Shown here piece after piece: positions 1 through 8,601 of a DNA stretch of 64,000 nt. The stretch covers positions 1,925,501 to 1,989,500 of the forward strand of contig NZ_CP132311.1 in assembly GCF_030733845.1 (NCBI RefSeq). The letters run 5' to 3'. The translations under genes were made by a program, and so were the position numbers. The stretch's first letter is position 1; each line of letters opens with the position of its first letter. The notes beneath the pieces are model-generated. The model was not told the origin of the DNA. It saw only the letters and a program-made list of their open reading frames with translations, and made no database searches. This DNA comes from Shinella zoogloeoides. Its GTDB lineage: Bacteria > Pseudomonadota > Alphaproteobacteria > Rhizobiales > Rhizobiaceae.

Positions 1-1441
1 AGACCAGGAAGCCCTGCTCGTCGTATTCGCGCCACATCAGGCCCTGCTGGATGCCGGCGACCCACATGACGGCGGCGTAGACGACGATGCCGAGCGTGGC
101 GAGCCAGAAGTGCCAGTTGACCATGCGGATCGAGTAGAGCCGCTCGCGGTTCCACAGCTTCGGAACGAGGAAATAGACCGCGCCGAAGGTGATGAGCCCG
201 TTCCAGCCGAGCGCGCCGGAATGTACGTGGCCGATCGTCCAGTCCGTGTAGTGGCTGAGCGAGTTGACCGACTTGATCGACATCATCGGACCTTCGAAGG
301 TCGCCATGCCGTAGAAGGCGATGGCCATGACCATCATGCGCACGATCGGGTCGGTGCGGATCTTGTCCCAGGCGCCCTGGAGCGTCATCAGGCCATTGAT
401 CATGCCGCCCCACGAGGGCATCCAGAGCATGACCGAGAAGACCATGCCGAGCGTCTGCGCCCAGTCCGGCAGCGCCGTATAGTGCAGATGGTGCGGGCCG
501 GCCCAGATATACATGAAGATCAGCGCCCAGAAGTGGATGATCGACAGGCGGTAGGAATAGACCGGACGGTTCACCTGCTTGGGGACGAAATAGTACATCA
601 TGCCGAGGAAGCCGGCCGTCAGGAAGAAGCCCACGGCATTGTGGCCGTACCACCACTGCGTCAGCGCATCCTGCACGCCGGCGAAGGCCGAGTAGCTCTT
701 CACGCCGAGGAACGAGGCCGGCACCGCAAGGTTGTTGACGATGTGCAGCATGGCGATGGTGACGATGAAGCCAAGGTAGAACCAGTTCGCCACATAGATG
801 TGCGGTTCCTTGCGCGTCATGATCGTGCCGAGGAAGGCGATCAGGTAGGCGACCCAGACGATCGTCAGCCAGATGTCGACATACCATTCCGGCTCGGCAT
901 ATTCCCTGCCCTGCGTGATACCGAGCAGATAGCCGGTGGCGGCCATGACGATGAAGAGCTGGTAGCCCCAGAACACGAACCAGCCGAGATTGCCGCCGAA
1001 GAGACGGGCCCGCGAGGTGCGCTGCACGACATAGAAGGACGTGGCGATCAGCGCATTGCCGCCGAAAGCGAAGATCACGGCCGAGGTGTGCAGCGGGCGC
1101 GTGCGCCCGAAGTTCAGCCAGGGCTCGATGTTGAGGTCGGGAAAGGCGAGCTGCGCCGCCACGAAGACGCCGACCAGGAAGCCGACGACGCCCCAGAACA
1201 CGGTGGCGATGACACCGTACTTGATGACCTCGTCGAAATAGCCGCCCGCGTCCGCCGGGGACGGAGCGGGCATGGCGGGCGCAAACGAGATGCGCCGCAC
1301 CATGACGAGCGTGCCGGCCAGCAGCACGAAGAAGAGGACCCACATATGGGCCTCGAAGAGCCTGTCCTCGGCAAATGCCGCGCCGAGCAGGGCGATGAAC
1401 GCCCCCACGGCCAGGACGATCGTTTCCGTTACATATTTCAC
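1..1441 (-). CDS. ccoN: cbb3-type cytochrome c oxidase subunit I, 3' end beyond the window
   Basis: Catalytic subunit of the high-affinity cbb3 terminal oxidase (FixN/CcoN) in the inner membrane. It reduces O2 to water with electrons from the CcoO/CcoP cytochromes. Reading the minus strand from a GTG at 1441 gives 480 codons that run off the window edge; the family is about 540 residues, so roughly the last 60 are missing. Visible family hallmarks are the heme-ligand region [12 protein letters not shown], the segment [17 protein letters not shown], the copper-site [11 protein letters not shown], and GPHHLHYT. The GTG start is preceded by a GGGGG ribosome site. The gene begins 102 bases from an anaerobox, which fits microaerobic induction. 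ccoO, ccoQ and ccoP presumably follow outside the window. Identification is firm; the exact start is less so. Confidence 0.93.
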   Translation of the reverse strand, partial: MKYVTETIVLAVGAFIALLGAAFAEDRLFEAHMWVLFFVLLAGTLVMVRRISFAPAMPAPSPADAGGYFDEVIKYGVIATVFWGVVGFLVGVFVAAQLAFPDLNIEPWLNFGRTRPLHTSAVIFAFGGNALIATSFYVVQRTSRARLFGGNLGWFVFWGYQLFIVMAATGYLLGITQGREYAEPEWYVDIWLTIVWVAYLIAFLGTIMTRKEPHIYVANWFYLGFIVTIAMLHIVNNLAVPASFLGVKSYSAFAGVQDALTQWWYGHNAVGFFLTAGFLGMMYYFVPKQVNRPVYSYRLSIIHFWALIFMYIWAGPHHLHYTALPDWAQTLGMVFSVMLWMPSWGGMINGLMTLQGAWDKIRTDPIVRMMVMAIAFYGMATFEGPMMSIKSVNSLSHYTDWTIGHVHSGALGWNGLITFGAVYFLVPKLWNRERLYSIRMVNWHFWLATLGIVVYAAVMWVAGIQQGLMWREYDEQGFLV

Positions 1442-1543
1442 GTTGGCATCCCCCAACTCGTCAACCACTCGCGGCGACCGGTTCCCGCACGGAATCGGCC
1501 ATTGCGCTCGAATGAGCCTTCGCAGATGCGCCCGTCGGCATCC

Positions 1544-1557
1544 TTGACATGGATCAA
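1544..1557. promoter_or_regulatory. Anaerobox (FNR/FixK site) between ccoN and the hemerythrin gene
   Basis: The sequence TTGACATGGATCAA fits the FNR/FixK consensus TTGAT-N4-ATCAA with one mismatch in the left half. It lies about 103 bases upstream of ccoN on the minus strand and about 93 bases upstream of the hemerythrin gene on the plus strand. It could therefore serve either or both. FixK/FnrN sites before ccoN are standard in rhizobia. Control of the hemerythrin gene is inferred. Confidence 0.8.
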
Positions 1558-1649
1558 GGCGAGCGACGGAAGCGGACGGCATCAAGGGACAGGTTGACGC
1601 AGCCGCGCGTCGAAGCACCCGCGGCTCTTCCCAAACGAGGAAGCAAGAC

Positions 1650-2132
1650 ATGACGGATTACACAGGCATCGCCCGGCTGCTTTCGGATCGCCCGACGGAC
1701 GCCGTTTCACTCGACTGGCTGAAAAAGGCCCATGACGCCCAGTTGACGCTGTGCACGGCACTGGAAGAGATCGCCGACAGCCTGCCGGCGAACATCAACC
1801 GGCAGAAATGCATCTACGCGGCGAAATCCCTGATACCGCTGATAAACGGCATCCATCGCTATGAGGAGGAAGCGTTGTTTCCCATGCTGGCGACCGGCAG
1901 CGCCGGCAGGCAGGAAATGACCGACACCATCGCGCGGCTGAAGTTCGAGCATGTCGAGGACGAATGCTTCGCCGAAGAGCTCACCGACACGCTGACGCGG
2001 CTCGGCAGCGGCGACGAGACCGTGAACGCTGAAGCCGCGGGCTACATGCTCCGCGGCTTCTTTGAATCGATCCGGCGTCATATCGCCTTCGAGCAGCAAT
2101 TCATGCTGCGCGGGGCGAAGCTCGCCTCGTAG
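1650..2132 (+). CDS. Hemerythrin-like HHE domain protein
   Basis: A soluble protein of 160 residues predicted to hold a non-heme diiron centre. Candidate ligands are His28 in KKAHDAQ, the HRYEEE motif near residue 70, EHVEDE near 104, and the late [12 protein letters not shown] segment, in the order expected of a four-helix hemerythrin fold. Such proteins bind or sense O2 or NO, or protect iron. The ATG follows an AGGAAG ribosome site. It diverges from ccoN with an anaerobox between them, and it ends two bases from the convergent PAS gene. A role in low-oxygen physiology fits this context but is inferred. Confidence 0.85.
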   Translation: MTDYTGIARLLSDRPTDAVSLDWLKKAHDAQLTLCTALEEIADSLPANINRQKCIYAAKSLIPLINGIHRYEEEALFPMLATGSAGRQEMTDTIARLKFEHVEDECFAEELTDTLTRLGSGDETVNAEAAGYMLRGFFESIRRHIAFEQQFMLRGAKLAS

Positions 2133-2134
2133 GC

Positions 2135-2845
2135 TCAGGCGGCCATGGGATCGGCCGATTCCAGGAGTTCCTGAAGCACGAGGATGGCGCCGAGCACGCT
2201 GCCGGCGGCCGACATGCAGGGCGTCATGCGGCAGCGTGTGATGGCATTGCCGCGGCGTGAGGAAATGTAGTCGTATTCGACCACCTCCCCCGCAAAGCAA
2301 CGGTCCAGATGCCGCTTCACGCGACTTTCGAACCGCTGCACACCGATGAATTCGACGACATGGCGCCCCACGAGGTCGATCGGCTTCTCGCTGAAGCGCT
2401 CGGCGTTCAGCGAGTTGGAATAGAGGTAGCGGTAATCCGTCGTGATGACCGCGACCCGATCCGGCAGGCTGTCGAGGATCGCCTCGTTGAGCAGTCCGTC
2501 CTCGACGACCCGCGGCGCGCTCAGGGGACGTGCATTTTCCGACGGCCTGAGCTCGAATGGGCGAGCCGCCTCCTCCGTCCCGAAGTAGCGATTCAGCAGA
2601 AACTTGAGATTATGCGCCTGCCGGAGCACGCAGGCCTTGTCTTCCGCCTCTTCCCGGAGAAGATCCACCACGAATTGGAACTGGGCGCGGAGTTCGGAGA
2701 CGTCGCTCGCCTCCTTGTGCAACACGGCCGTCAGGGCCGGTTCGATTTCCCTGTCCAGCATGGAAATGAGTCTTTCATTTCCCGTTTTCACCGCATGCTG
2801 AAGTTGTGAATACTTAAACCAGAACAACTCTACAAGAGCTTTCAA
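2135..2845 (-). CDS. PAS domain protein, putative sensory
   Basis: A 236-residue cytoplasmic protein. Residues about 1-110 are helical, charged and of no family I recognise. Residues about 120-230 read as a PAS domain (DGLLNEAILDSLPDRVAVI, then YLYSNSLNAERF and VEFIGVQRFESRV). No kinase, GGDEF, EAL or HTH output domain is present, so it would have to act through a partner. The start is taken as the TTG at 2845, six bases after a GGGAG ribosome site; the nearby ATG is out of frame and stops at once. It converges on the hemerythrin gene with a two-base gap. A shared oxygen-sensing pathway is possible but only suggested by position. Confidence 0.7.
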   Translation of the reverse strand: MKALVELFWFKYSQLQHAVKTGNERLISMLDREIEPALTAVLHKEASDVSELRAQFQFVVDLLREEAEDKACVLRQAHNLKFLLNRYFGTEEAARPFELRPSENARPLSAPRVVEDGLLNEAILDSLPDRVAVITTDYRYLYSNSLNAERFSEKPIDLVGRHVVEFIGVQRFESRVKRHLDRCFAGEVVEYDYISSRRGNAITRCRMTPCMSAAGSVLGAILVLQELLESADPMAA

Positions 2846-3084
2846 TTCATGCTCCCTGAATTGCTGAAATCTACAGCAATTACGTCACCACATTATTTAA
2901 TAGGTTCACAAACGAGCTAGATTTTGACTGTTTCCTCCACCCAATTCGCCGTCCAAAGCGCATACATTAGCAAAATGGTAACAGCGCGCAGGGAGATGTC
3001 AAACCCATAATGGGACAAAAATCTGATAATTTCGGAAACTGAACGTATTCAGATTAAAAGCGCAAAGAAAGAAATAGTAAGCGC
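2846..3084. other. AT-rich intergenic region
   Basis: About 240 bases, clearly richer in A and T than the surroundings, between two minus-strand genes. It probably holds the PAS gene promoter and the 3' end of the lpxXL transcript. I see no convincing small ORF, RNA gene or strong terminator. Confidence 0.5.
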
Positions 3085-4020
3085 TCAAGTAATGAGGCTG
3101 TGCTTGATGTTCCAGCGGTCGTGATACCAGAGCCACTGGCCGGGATATTCCCGAACCCACTGCTCGACCTTGTCGTTGAGCATCTGCGCCGTCGCCTCGA
3201 CGTCGACCGAGCCGTTCGCCCGGCGGGGAATGTCCATCGCCGGCTCCAGCTCCAGACGGTAGCGGTTATCGGGAAGGCGTACGCAGCGCGCCGGGTAGAC
3301 CTCGCAGTTGAACTGGCGCACGAGCTTGGCGAGCAGCGGGTTGGTCTGCACGTCGCGGCCGAAGAATGTCGTGTGCAGGCCCTTGGTGAACTTCTGGTCG
3401 ACGAGGATGCCGACCGGCCCGCCGCCCTCCAGCTTGCGGGCGAGCGTGAAGGAGGAGCCGGCATGGGAGGGCACGAGCTCGCCCATGCGCGCGCGGCGGA
3501 ACTCGAACACCTTGTCGGCGACGTAGGGATTGTTCGGCGGGCGGAACAGCACCGTTACATCCAGCCCGAAGGCGGCACCGGCGACCGGCAGAAGCTCGAA
3601 ATTTCCGGTATGGGCGGTGAAGACGATGAAGGGCCGCGGATTGTCGCGCAGGTCCAGGAAGAGCGGGATGCCCGAGACTTCGACGCGGCCGGGCGTCGTC
3701 TTCTCCGGGTCGAAATCGAACAACCGGTCGAGGAAGACATATTCGGCGGCAAGCCGGCCCATATTGCCCCAGGCATCGAGCGCGATCGCCTCGATCTCCG
3801 CTGCGGACTTTTCGGGATAGGCATTGCGCAGGTTGGTGAGCGTCAGCTTGTGGCGGCGCGTCTTCGGGCCGACCCAGCGCGCGACGCGATCGGCGAAATT
3901 GATCGCACCGTCCGCCGGCAGGAGCTTCAGGAGGTTGAGCAGGCCGAAGGCGAATTGCGCCACCAGCCATTGCTTGAAGTTCCTGAGCGCCAGGACCAGG
4001 CGTGTGACGATCATCTTCAC
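3085..4020 (-). CDS. lpxXL: Very-long-chain fatty acyl transferase to lipid A
   Basis: Membrane-associated late acyltransferase of the LpxL/HtrB superfamily. In rhizobia LpxXL moves a 27-hydroxyoctacosanoate-type chain from AcpXL to the 2' hydroxyacyl chain of lipid A. The 311-residue product has the HX4E catalytic motif at His137-Glu142 (HTGNFE), a hydrophobic N-terminal anchor (about 8-35) and the conserved VGILVDQKF segment. It is the last gene of the acpXL operon and lies four bases after the MDR reductase stop. The start is the GTG at 4020; the ATG two codons later is an alternative. The assignment to LpxXL rather than LpxL rests on operon context plus family features. Confidence 0.9.
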   Translation of the reverse strand: MKMIVTRLVLALRNFKQWLVAQFAFGLLNLLKLLPADGAINFADRVARWVGPKTRRHKLTLTNLRNAYPEKSAAEIEAIALDAWGNMGRLAAEYVFLDRLFDFDPEKTTPGRVEVSGIPLFLDLRDNPRPFIVFTAHTGNFELLPVAGAAFGLDVTVLFRPPNNPYVADKVFEFRRARMGELVPSHAGSSFTLARKLEGGGPVGILVDQKFTKGLHTTFFGRDVQTNPLLAKLVRQFNCEVYPARCVRLPDNRYRLELEPAMDIPRRANGSVDVEATAQMLNDKVEQWVREYPGQWLWYHDRWNIKHSLIT

Positions 4021-4024
4021 CGGA

Positions 4025-5053
4025 TCAATCCAGCTTCAGGACGATCTTGCCGAAGATCTGGCGCGATTCCATGCGCTCCAGCGCCGTCGCGATGCCGTCG
4101 AAATTGATTTCCGTGTCGATGACCGGATGCACGATGCCGCGCGCCATCTTCTGCATGGCATCCGCCATGTTCTCCATGCGGCAGCCGAAGGAGCCCAGCA
4201 GCTTGAGCTGCTGCTGGAACAGCATCATCAGGTTCATGTCGGTGGAGACGCCCGAGGTGGAGCCGCAGGTGACGAGGCGACCGCCGCGCTTGAGGCACAG
4301 CATGGAGCCCGCCCAGGTGTCCTTGCCGACATGTTCGAAGACCACGTCGACGCCCCTCTTCTTCGTCAGCTTGCGCACGACGCCCTCGAAGCGATCCTCG
4401 CGGTAGTTGATGACGTGATCGGCGCCCAGCGCCTTGGCCTTCTCGATCTTGTCGTTCGAGCCGACGGTGGTGATGACGGTGCAGCCTATTTTCTTGGCGA
4501 GCTGGATCGCCGCCGTGCCGATGCCGGAGCCGCCGGCATGGACGAGGATCGTCTCGCCGGGCTCGAGCTTGGCGTTGTCGAAGAGCATGTGCTCCACCGT
4601 GCCGAAGGTGACGGGCGCAAGCGCCGCGCCGACCGCATCGACGCCGGGCGGTGCGGGCACCAGCAGGCGCGCGGGAAGGTTCACCTTCTCCTGCGCGAAG
4701 CCGTCGAGATGGAAGCCGTATACGCCGCCGACATGTTCGCACAGATTGTCGCGCTTCTCGCGGCAGGGCTTGCAGAGGCCGCAGGTGCGCGCGCCGTAGA
4801 TCGAGACGAGCTGACCGGGCAGGACGTTGGAAACGCCCGGGCCGAGCGTTTCGACGACGCCGGCGGCCTCCGCGCCGATGACCAGCGGCATCTTGCGTTT
4901 GGCGAACGCCATGCCGCGCCAGCCCCAGACGTCGATATGGTTGAGGGCGACGGCCTTGACGCGCAGCGTCACCTCGCCGGGACCGGGCGCTTCCGGCTCC
5001 GGGATATCGGTGATTTCGAGCTTGCGATCGTCGAGGAGCTGGAGAGCGCGCAT
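4025..5053 (-). CDS. MDR-family oxidoreductase of the VLCFA operon
   Basis: Medium-chain dehydrogenase/reductase of 342 residues, usually labelled zinc alcohol dehydrogenase in rhizobial acpXL clusters. The GroES-like N-terminal domain is followed by an NAD(P)-binding fold with HAGGSGIGTAAIQLA near residue 173. The structural zinc motif is present (CGLCKPCREKRDNLC, about 91-105). The catalytic-zinc positions look replaced: NHID where alcohol dehydrogenases have C-x-x-D, and GAEAAG instead of GHE. That resembles quinone oxidoreductase or enoyl reductase members. An enoyl-reductase role in VLCFA elongation is a reasonable inference. It starts at an ATG after GGAAGAAC, 34 bases downstream of the preceding ketosynthase. 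Confidence 0.85.
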   Translation of the reverse strand: MRALQLLDDRKLEITDIPEPEAPGPGEVTLRVKAVALNHIDVWGWRGMAFAKRKMPLVIGAEAAGVVETLGPGVSNVLPGQLVSIYGARTCGLCKPCREKRDNLCEHVGGVYGFHLDGFAQEKVNLPARLLVPAPPGVDAVGAALAPVTFGTVEHMLFDNAKLEPGETILVHAGGSGIGTAAIQLAKKIGCTVITTVGSNDKIEKAKALGADHVINYREDRFEGVVRKLTKKRGVDVVFEHVGKDTWAGSMLCLKRGGRLVTCGSTSGVSTDMNLMMLFQQQLKLLGSFGCRMENMADAMQKMARGIVHPVIDTEINFDGIATALERMESRQIFGKIVLKLD

Positions 5054-5087
5054 TGTGTTCTTCCGTATAAAGGGTCTGGCCGCCCGC

Positions 5088-6374
5088 TTAGGCGGGTTCG
5101 GCCGTCATGACAAGGCTGGCGTTCTGGCCGCCGAAACCGAAGGAATTCGACAGGACGGCGCTAACCTGCTTGTCGCGCTTCACGCCCGGCACGACGTCGA
5201 GCACGATGGCCGGGTCGGGGTTCTGGTAGTTGATGGTCGGCGGCAGGGTGCCGGTCAGCATGGTCTGGATCGAGAACACCGCCTCGACCGCGCCGGCCGC
5301 CGTCAGCGTGTGGCCGATCATCGACTTGTTGGAGGAGACCGGAATGCCCGCCAGCTTGTCGCCGAAGACGGTCGACATGGAGAGATATTCCATCTTGTCG
5401 TTTTCCGGCGTCGAGGTGCCATGGGCGTTGATATAGCCGATGCCGCTCTCGTCGATGCCCGCATCTTCCAGCGCCGCGCGGATCGTCGCGATGGCGGGGC
5501 CGCCGTCCGGCGAGGAGCGCGTGCGGTGGAAATGGTCGGCCTTCTCACCGCAGCCCTTGAGGATGCCGAGAACCTTGGCGCCGCGGGCGATGGCCGATTC
5601 CAGCGATTCCAGCACCAGCGTCGCCGCGCCTTCGGCGATGACGAAACCGTCGCGGTCCTTGCTGAACGGCTTGGAGGCCTTGGTCGGCGGGTCGTTCTGC
5701 GTGGAAAGCGCCGAGAGCAGCGCGAAGCGGATCAGCGCTTCTGCCGTCACCGATCCGTCGGTGCCGACGGTGAGCGCCCGGTCGGTGCGGCCCTGGCGGA
5801 TCGCCTCGACGCCGAGCTGGATAGCCGTCGCGCCGGAAGCGCAGGCGGTCGACAGCGTCACCGGCAGGCCGCGCGTGCCGTAGCGGTCGGAAAGGCGTTC
5901 GGAGATCGAGCCGAAGGCCCAGGCCTCGTGCAGGCCGGCATCCGGCTTTTCGCGCAGCACGGCGAGGAAGCGGTCATAGGCATCGCCCGGGCGCTGCGAG
6001 ACAGGCGCACGATCCGCAAGCGCGAAACGGTCGCGCCAGTCCGGCTCGATCGGCGGGGCGGCAAGGAAGAGCGGGCCGCCGAATTCGCCGGAAAGGCCGG
6101 CCTGCGCCAACGCCTCGTCCGTCGTCTCGCGGGCATAGGCATAGGAACGCTCGACCGGGTTCTCGACGGGCACTTCAATGAAATCGACCGTGCCGGAAAT
6201 GCGGGTGTTGAGCCCATCCACCGGGAAACGGGTGATGCCGTGGATGCCGGACACGCCGCCGGTCAGCGCGGTCCAGTTGTCCTTGAGACCCTGCCCCAGC
6301 GAGGTGACGACGCCCATGCCGGTAACGGCGACGATGGGGCGACCGAGGTGATCCCTGTAAGCGGCTTTCGTCAT
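5088..6374 (-). CDS. 3-oxoacyl-ACP synthase, active-site intact, VLCFA elongation
   Basis: FabF-type condensing enzyme of 428 residues that would extend the acyl chain on AcpXL with malonyl units. The full Cys-His-His triad is present: Cys178 in STACASG, His318 in NAHGTSTP and His355 in MIGHTLTAAGA. The C-terminal NSFGFGGQNAS motif is typical. It lies ten bases downstream of a second ketosynthase-like gene that lacks the triad, so the two probably work as a pair. The ATG at 6374 follows a GAGGG ribosome site. Rhizobial acpXL clusters are known to carry two fabF-like genes; I have not assigned which numbered name applies here. Confidence 0.93.
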   Translation of the reverse strand: MTKAAYRDHLGRPIVAVTGMGVVTSLGQGLKDNWTALTGGVSGIHGITRFPVDGLNTRISGTVDFIEVPVENPVERSYAYARETTDEALAQAGLSGEFGGPLFLAAPPIEPDWRDRFALADRAPVSQRPGDAYDRFLAVLREKPDAGLHEAWAFGSISERLSDRYGTRGLPVTLSTACASGATAIQLGVEAIRQGRTDRALTVGTDGSVTAEALIRFALLSALSTQNDPPTKASKPFSKDRDGFVIAEGAATLVLESLESAIARGAKVLGILKGCGEKADHFHRTRSSPDGGPAIATIRAALEDAGIDESGIGYINAHGTSTPENDKMEYLSMSTVFGDKLAGIPVSSNKSMIGHTLTAAGAVEAVFSIQTMLTGTLPPTINYQNPDPAIVLDVVPGVKRDKQVSAVLSNSFGFGGQNASLVMTAEPA

Positions 6375-6384
6375 GGCCGGTCCC

Positions 6385-7590
6385 TCACTTCTCTGCGGAA
6401 AGGATTGCGACGCCCTCGCCGCGCGAATGGCCGACCGTCGTGACGACGGCGGTCGCGGCGGGCGCGTCCATGGCCGCTTCTGCGGCCGTATCGAACGGGG
6501 CGACTTTCACACCAGCACCGAGCGTCAGCGCGGCGAGCGCGAGGCCGAGCGGGAACTGCGCCTCGAGCGACTGGCCGATGACGGCGCTGTAGCCGCGCAC
6601 CGGGCTGCCGGAAAAGCGCTTGCCAAGCCAGTCCCTCTCGCGCTTCGTCACGTCATGAGCGCCGGATGCACCAGAGAAGACGACCGTTTGCGCGCCGTCT
6701 TCCGCGCCTTCGGACAGGCGCTCAAGACGTGCTTCCAGCCGCCCTTCGTCGCGCGAGCCACGGTCGCCGCCGATGGCATCGATGGTCGCGTAGATGCGCG
6801 CTCCGCGGGCTTCCGCATGATCGCGGGATTCGAGGATGAGGAAAGCGGCCGCCGAACCGGTGATGATGCCGCCGCCTGCGTTTTCGTCCCTCGACCAGAG
6901 CGGCGTCCAGCCGCCCGTCGCATGGGCGCCGATGGCTTCATAAAGCAGGATGACGTCCTGCCGCTCGGCGACGAGCGCGCTGCCGACCAGCGTGTGCGTC
7001 GACTGGCCGGCGCGGATGCGGTGGAAGGCGGTTTCGACGGCGCTGATGCCGGCCGCTTCCTCGCCCATGAAGGTACGCGAGGAGCCGGTGACCTTGTGCA
7101 CGATGGAGATGTTGCCGGCGAGCAGGTTGGAAAGCTGGGCGAGGAAGAGCGTCGGACGCAGTTCCGTCGTCAGCTTCTCGTTGAGCAGGCGTTCACGGTC
7201 GTTGCGCTTCAGGCCCTCGTCGACGATCAGCGAATCCACGGCGATATCGCGCTCGCCGCCGCCGGCCGCCACGATCATGTCCATCGTGCCGCAGGCATCC
7301 GCATCGTCCTTGAAACCGGCATCATCGAGCGCCAGGCCCGCCGCGAAGACGCCGAGGCGCTGCCAGTTCTCCATCTGGCGCTGGTCGCCGCGCTTGGCGA
7401 TCTGCTGGTTCCAGTCGATTTCCGGCATCGGATGGACCGGATAGGGCGCGAAACGCGCGGTCTCGATCTTCAGCTCCGGCGCCTTTGCGGCGCCGAGGAT
7501 TTCCACATGGGCTTCGGCCCCGACACCGTGACAGGTGACGATGCCGACGCCGGTGATCACCACATCGTTGTTCGCCTTCGCCATGCTCAC
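6385..7590 (-). CDS. Ketosynthase-like protein without catalytic triad (chain-length-factor-like)
   Basis: A FabF-superfamily protein of 401 residues with the thiolase-like fold. Aligning it by eye to the intact neighbour puts Glu178 (in MGEEAAGISAVE) at the nucleophile Cys. A Ser in FSGASGAH replaces the first His, and Gln in VIGQSLEA replaces the second. All three catalytic residues are therefore gone, while flanking structure such as AFHRIRAG and the glycine-rich strands remain. This parallels chain-length factors of type II polyketide synthases. It starts at a GTG whose GTGA overlaps the fabZ-like stop, implying translational coupling. Expected role: heterodimer partner of the next gene in making C28-type chains. 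That role is inferred. Confidence 0.85.
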   Translation of the reverse strand: MSMAKANNDVVITGVGIVTCHGVGAEAHVEILGAAKAPELKIETARFAPYPVHPMPEIDWNQQIAKRGDQRQMENWQRLGVFAAGLALDDAGFKDDADACGTMDMIVAAGGGERDIAVDSLIVDEGLKRNDRERLLNEKLTTELRPTLFLAQLSNLLAGNISIVHKVTGSSRTFMGEEAAGISAVETAFHRIRAGQSTHTLVGSALVAERQDVILLYEAIGAHATGGWTPLWSRDENAGGGIITGSAAAFLILESRDHAEARGARIYATIDAIGGDRGSRDEGRLEARLERLSEGAEDGAQTVVFSGASGAHDVTKRERDWLGKRFSGSPVRGYSAVIGQSLEAQFPLGLALAALTLGAGVKVAPFDTAAEAAMDAPAATAVVTTVGHSRGEGVAILSAEK

Positions 7591-8069
7591 TTCCCTTCAG
7601 CGGACGCCGCCAGCGCCTCGAACAAACCCACCTCGCCCGCGCGCTTGCGCACGATATCGGCGAGCGGCACTTCGGCAAACGGCATGGTGCGCAATTTGAG
7701 CTGCGCGTCGCACACCTTCTTGCCGGACGACGAAATCTTCGCCTTCGTCACGGCGTAGCCCGAACCGTCATGCTCCAGCACGGCCTCGATGTCGAGCACC
7801 GCGTCGGGCTCGACGAAGGTGCGCATCTTGGCCCCGTCGACGCTCATCAGGAAGGGCATGGCGGCAAATTCGCTCGCCGCCAGCACCAGGAAGCCGGAGG
7901 CCTGCGCCATGGTTTCGATGAGGAGCACCCCCGGAACCAGCGGCATGCCGGGAAAATGGCCCTCGAAGACCGGACTTTTCGACGGCACGACGGAACGCGC
8001 CTTAAGCACGCGGCGCGCGCCGTCGACGGCTTCCACCCGGTCGATCATCTGGAAATATTCTAGCAGCAT
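7587..8069 (-). CDS. 3-hydroxyacyl-ACP dehydratase of the VLCFA operon (FabZ-like)
   Basis: Hotdog-fold dehydratase of 160 residues that would remove water from 3-hydroxyacyl-AcpXL during very-long-chain elongation. The active-site His lies in FEGHFPGMPLVPGVLLIE near residue 38, followed by the helix with MAQASGFLVL. The longer reading frame extends to 8141, but the ATG at 8069 is chosen. It is preceded by a strong GGAGG eight bases away, and the product then begins MLLEYFQMIDRV as FabZ proteins do. It is the second gene of the operon after acpXL, and its stop overlaps the next start by four bases. Confidence 0.9.
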   Translation of the reverse strand: MLLEYFQMIDRVEAVDGARRVLKARSVVPSKSPVFEGHFPGMPLVPGVLLIETMAQASGFLVLAASEFAAMPFLMSVDGAKMRTFVEPDAVLDIEAVLEHDGSGYAVTKAKISSSGKKVCDAQLKLRTMPFAEVPLADIVRKRAGEVGLFEALAASAEGK

Positions 8070-8190
8070 CGGATATGCCTCCGGCAGGTTCCGGAAAATC
8101 GAAAGGCCTGCCGAGGACGGCAGGCCGATAGCCACATGCACCGGGATCGTCCGGGACAGTGCCGCCCGGAGGCGGCAGGGCGCCGTCGTC

Positions 8191-8475
8191 TCAGGCCTTG
8201 GCAGCCCGCAGTTCGTCGATCTTCGCGCAGAGGTTCTTCAGGACGAAATACTCTTCCGTCGCGACCTTGCCCTCGTTGACGTCCTGCGTCCACTTTTCCA
8301 GCGGGATCTTGATGCCGAATTCCTTGTCGATCGCAAAGACGATGTCGAGGAAGTCCAGGCTGTCGATGCCGAGATCGTCGATCGTGTGGCTGTCCGGCGT
8401 GATCGTCTCGCGATCGATTTCGCTGGTTTCAGCAATGATGTCGGCAACCTTGTCGAATGTAGCAGTCACGCCCAT
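8191..8475 (-). CDS. acpXL: Specialised acyl carrier protein AcpXL
   Basis: Acyl carrier protein of 94 residues that carries the growing very-long-chain hydroxy fatty acid for lipid A. Ser39 in the GIDSLDFLD motif is the expected 4'-phosphopantetheine site. The sequence matches the AcpXL type rather than the housekeeping AcpP, including the C-terminal extension [21 protein letters not shown]. It is first in a six-gene minus-strand operon ending with lpxXL. The operon promoter should lie between 8476 and 8600, upstream of which hemN ends. A start at the GTG two codons later would give a 92-residue product. Confidence 0.96.
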   Translation of the reverse strand: MGVTATFDKVADIIAETSEIDRETITPDSHTIDDLGIDSLDFLDIVFAIDKEFGIKIPLEKWTQDVNEGKVATEEYFVLKNLCAKIDELRAAKA

Positions 8476-8601
8476 ACCTCATGAATCTATAGTTGGGGCG
8501 ATCCTATATGGAAATCCGATGCAATTGCCAATGGGGTTGATGAGGGCCCTCGCATGATCCGCGCAGCTGTGTTGCGCAAACGACATGGCTGCAACCGACG
8601 A

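Noticed and set aside
110..1597. Open frame of 495 codons on the plus strand opposite ccoN
   Set aside because: Antisense to a clear CcoN sequence; Arg/His/Asp-rich composition typical of a GC-rich shadow frame.
3824..6443. Long plus-strand frames across the VLCFA operon
   Set aside because: They mirror the MDR and FabF genes; no ribosome site or family features.
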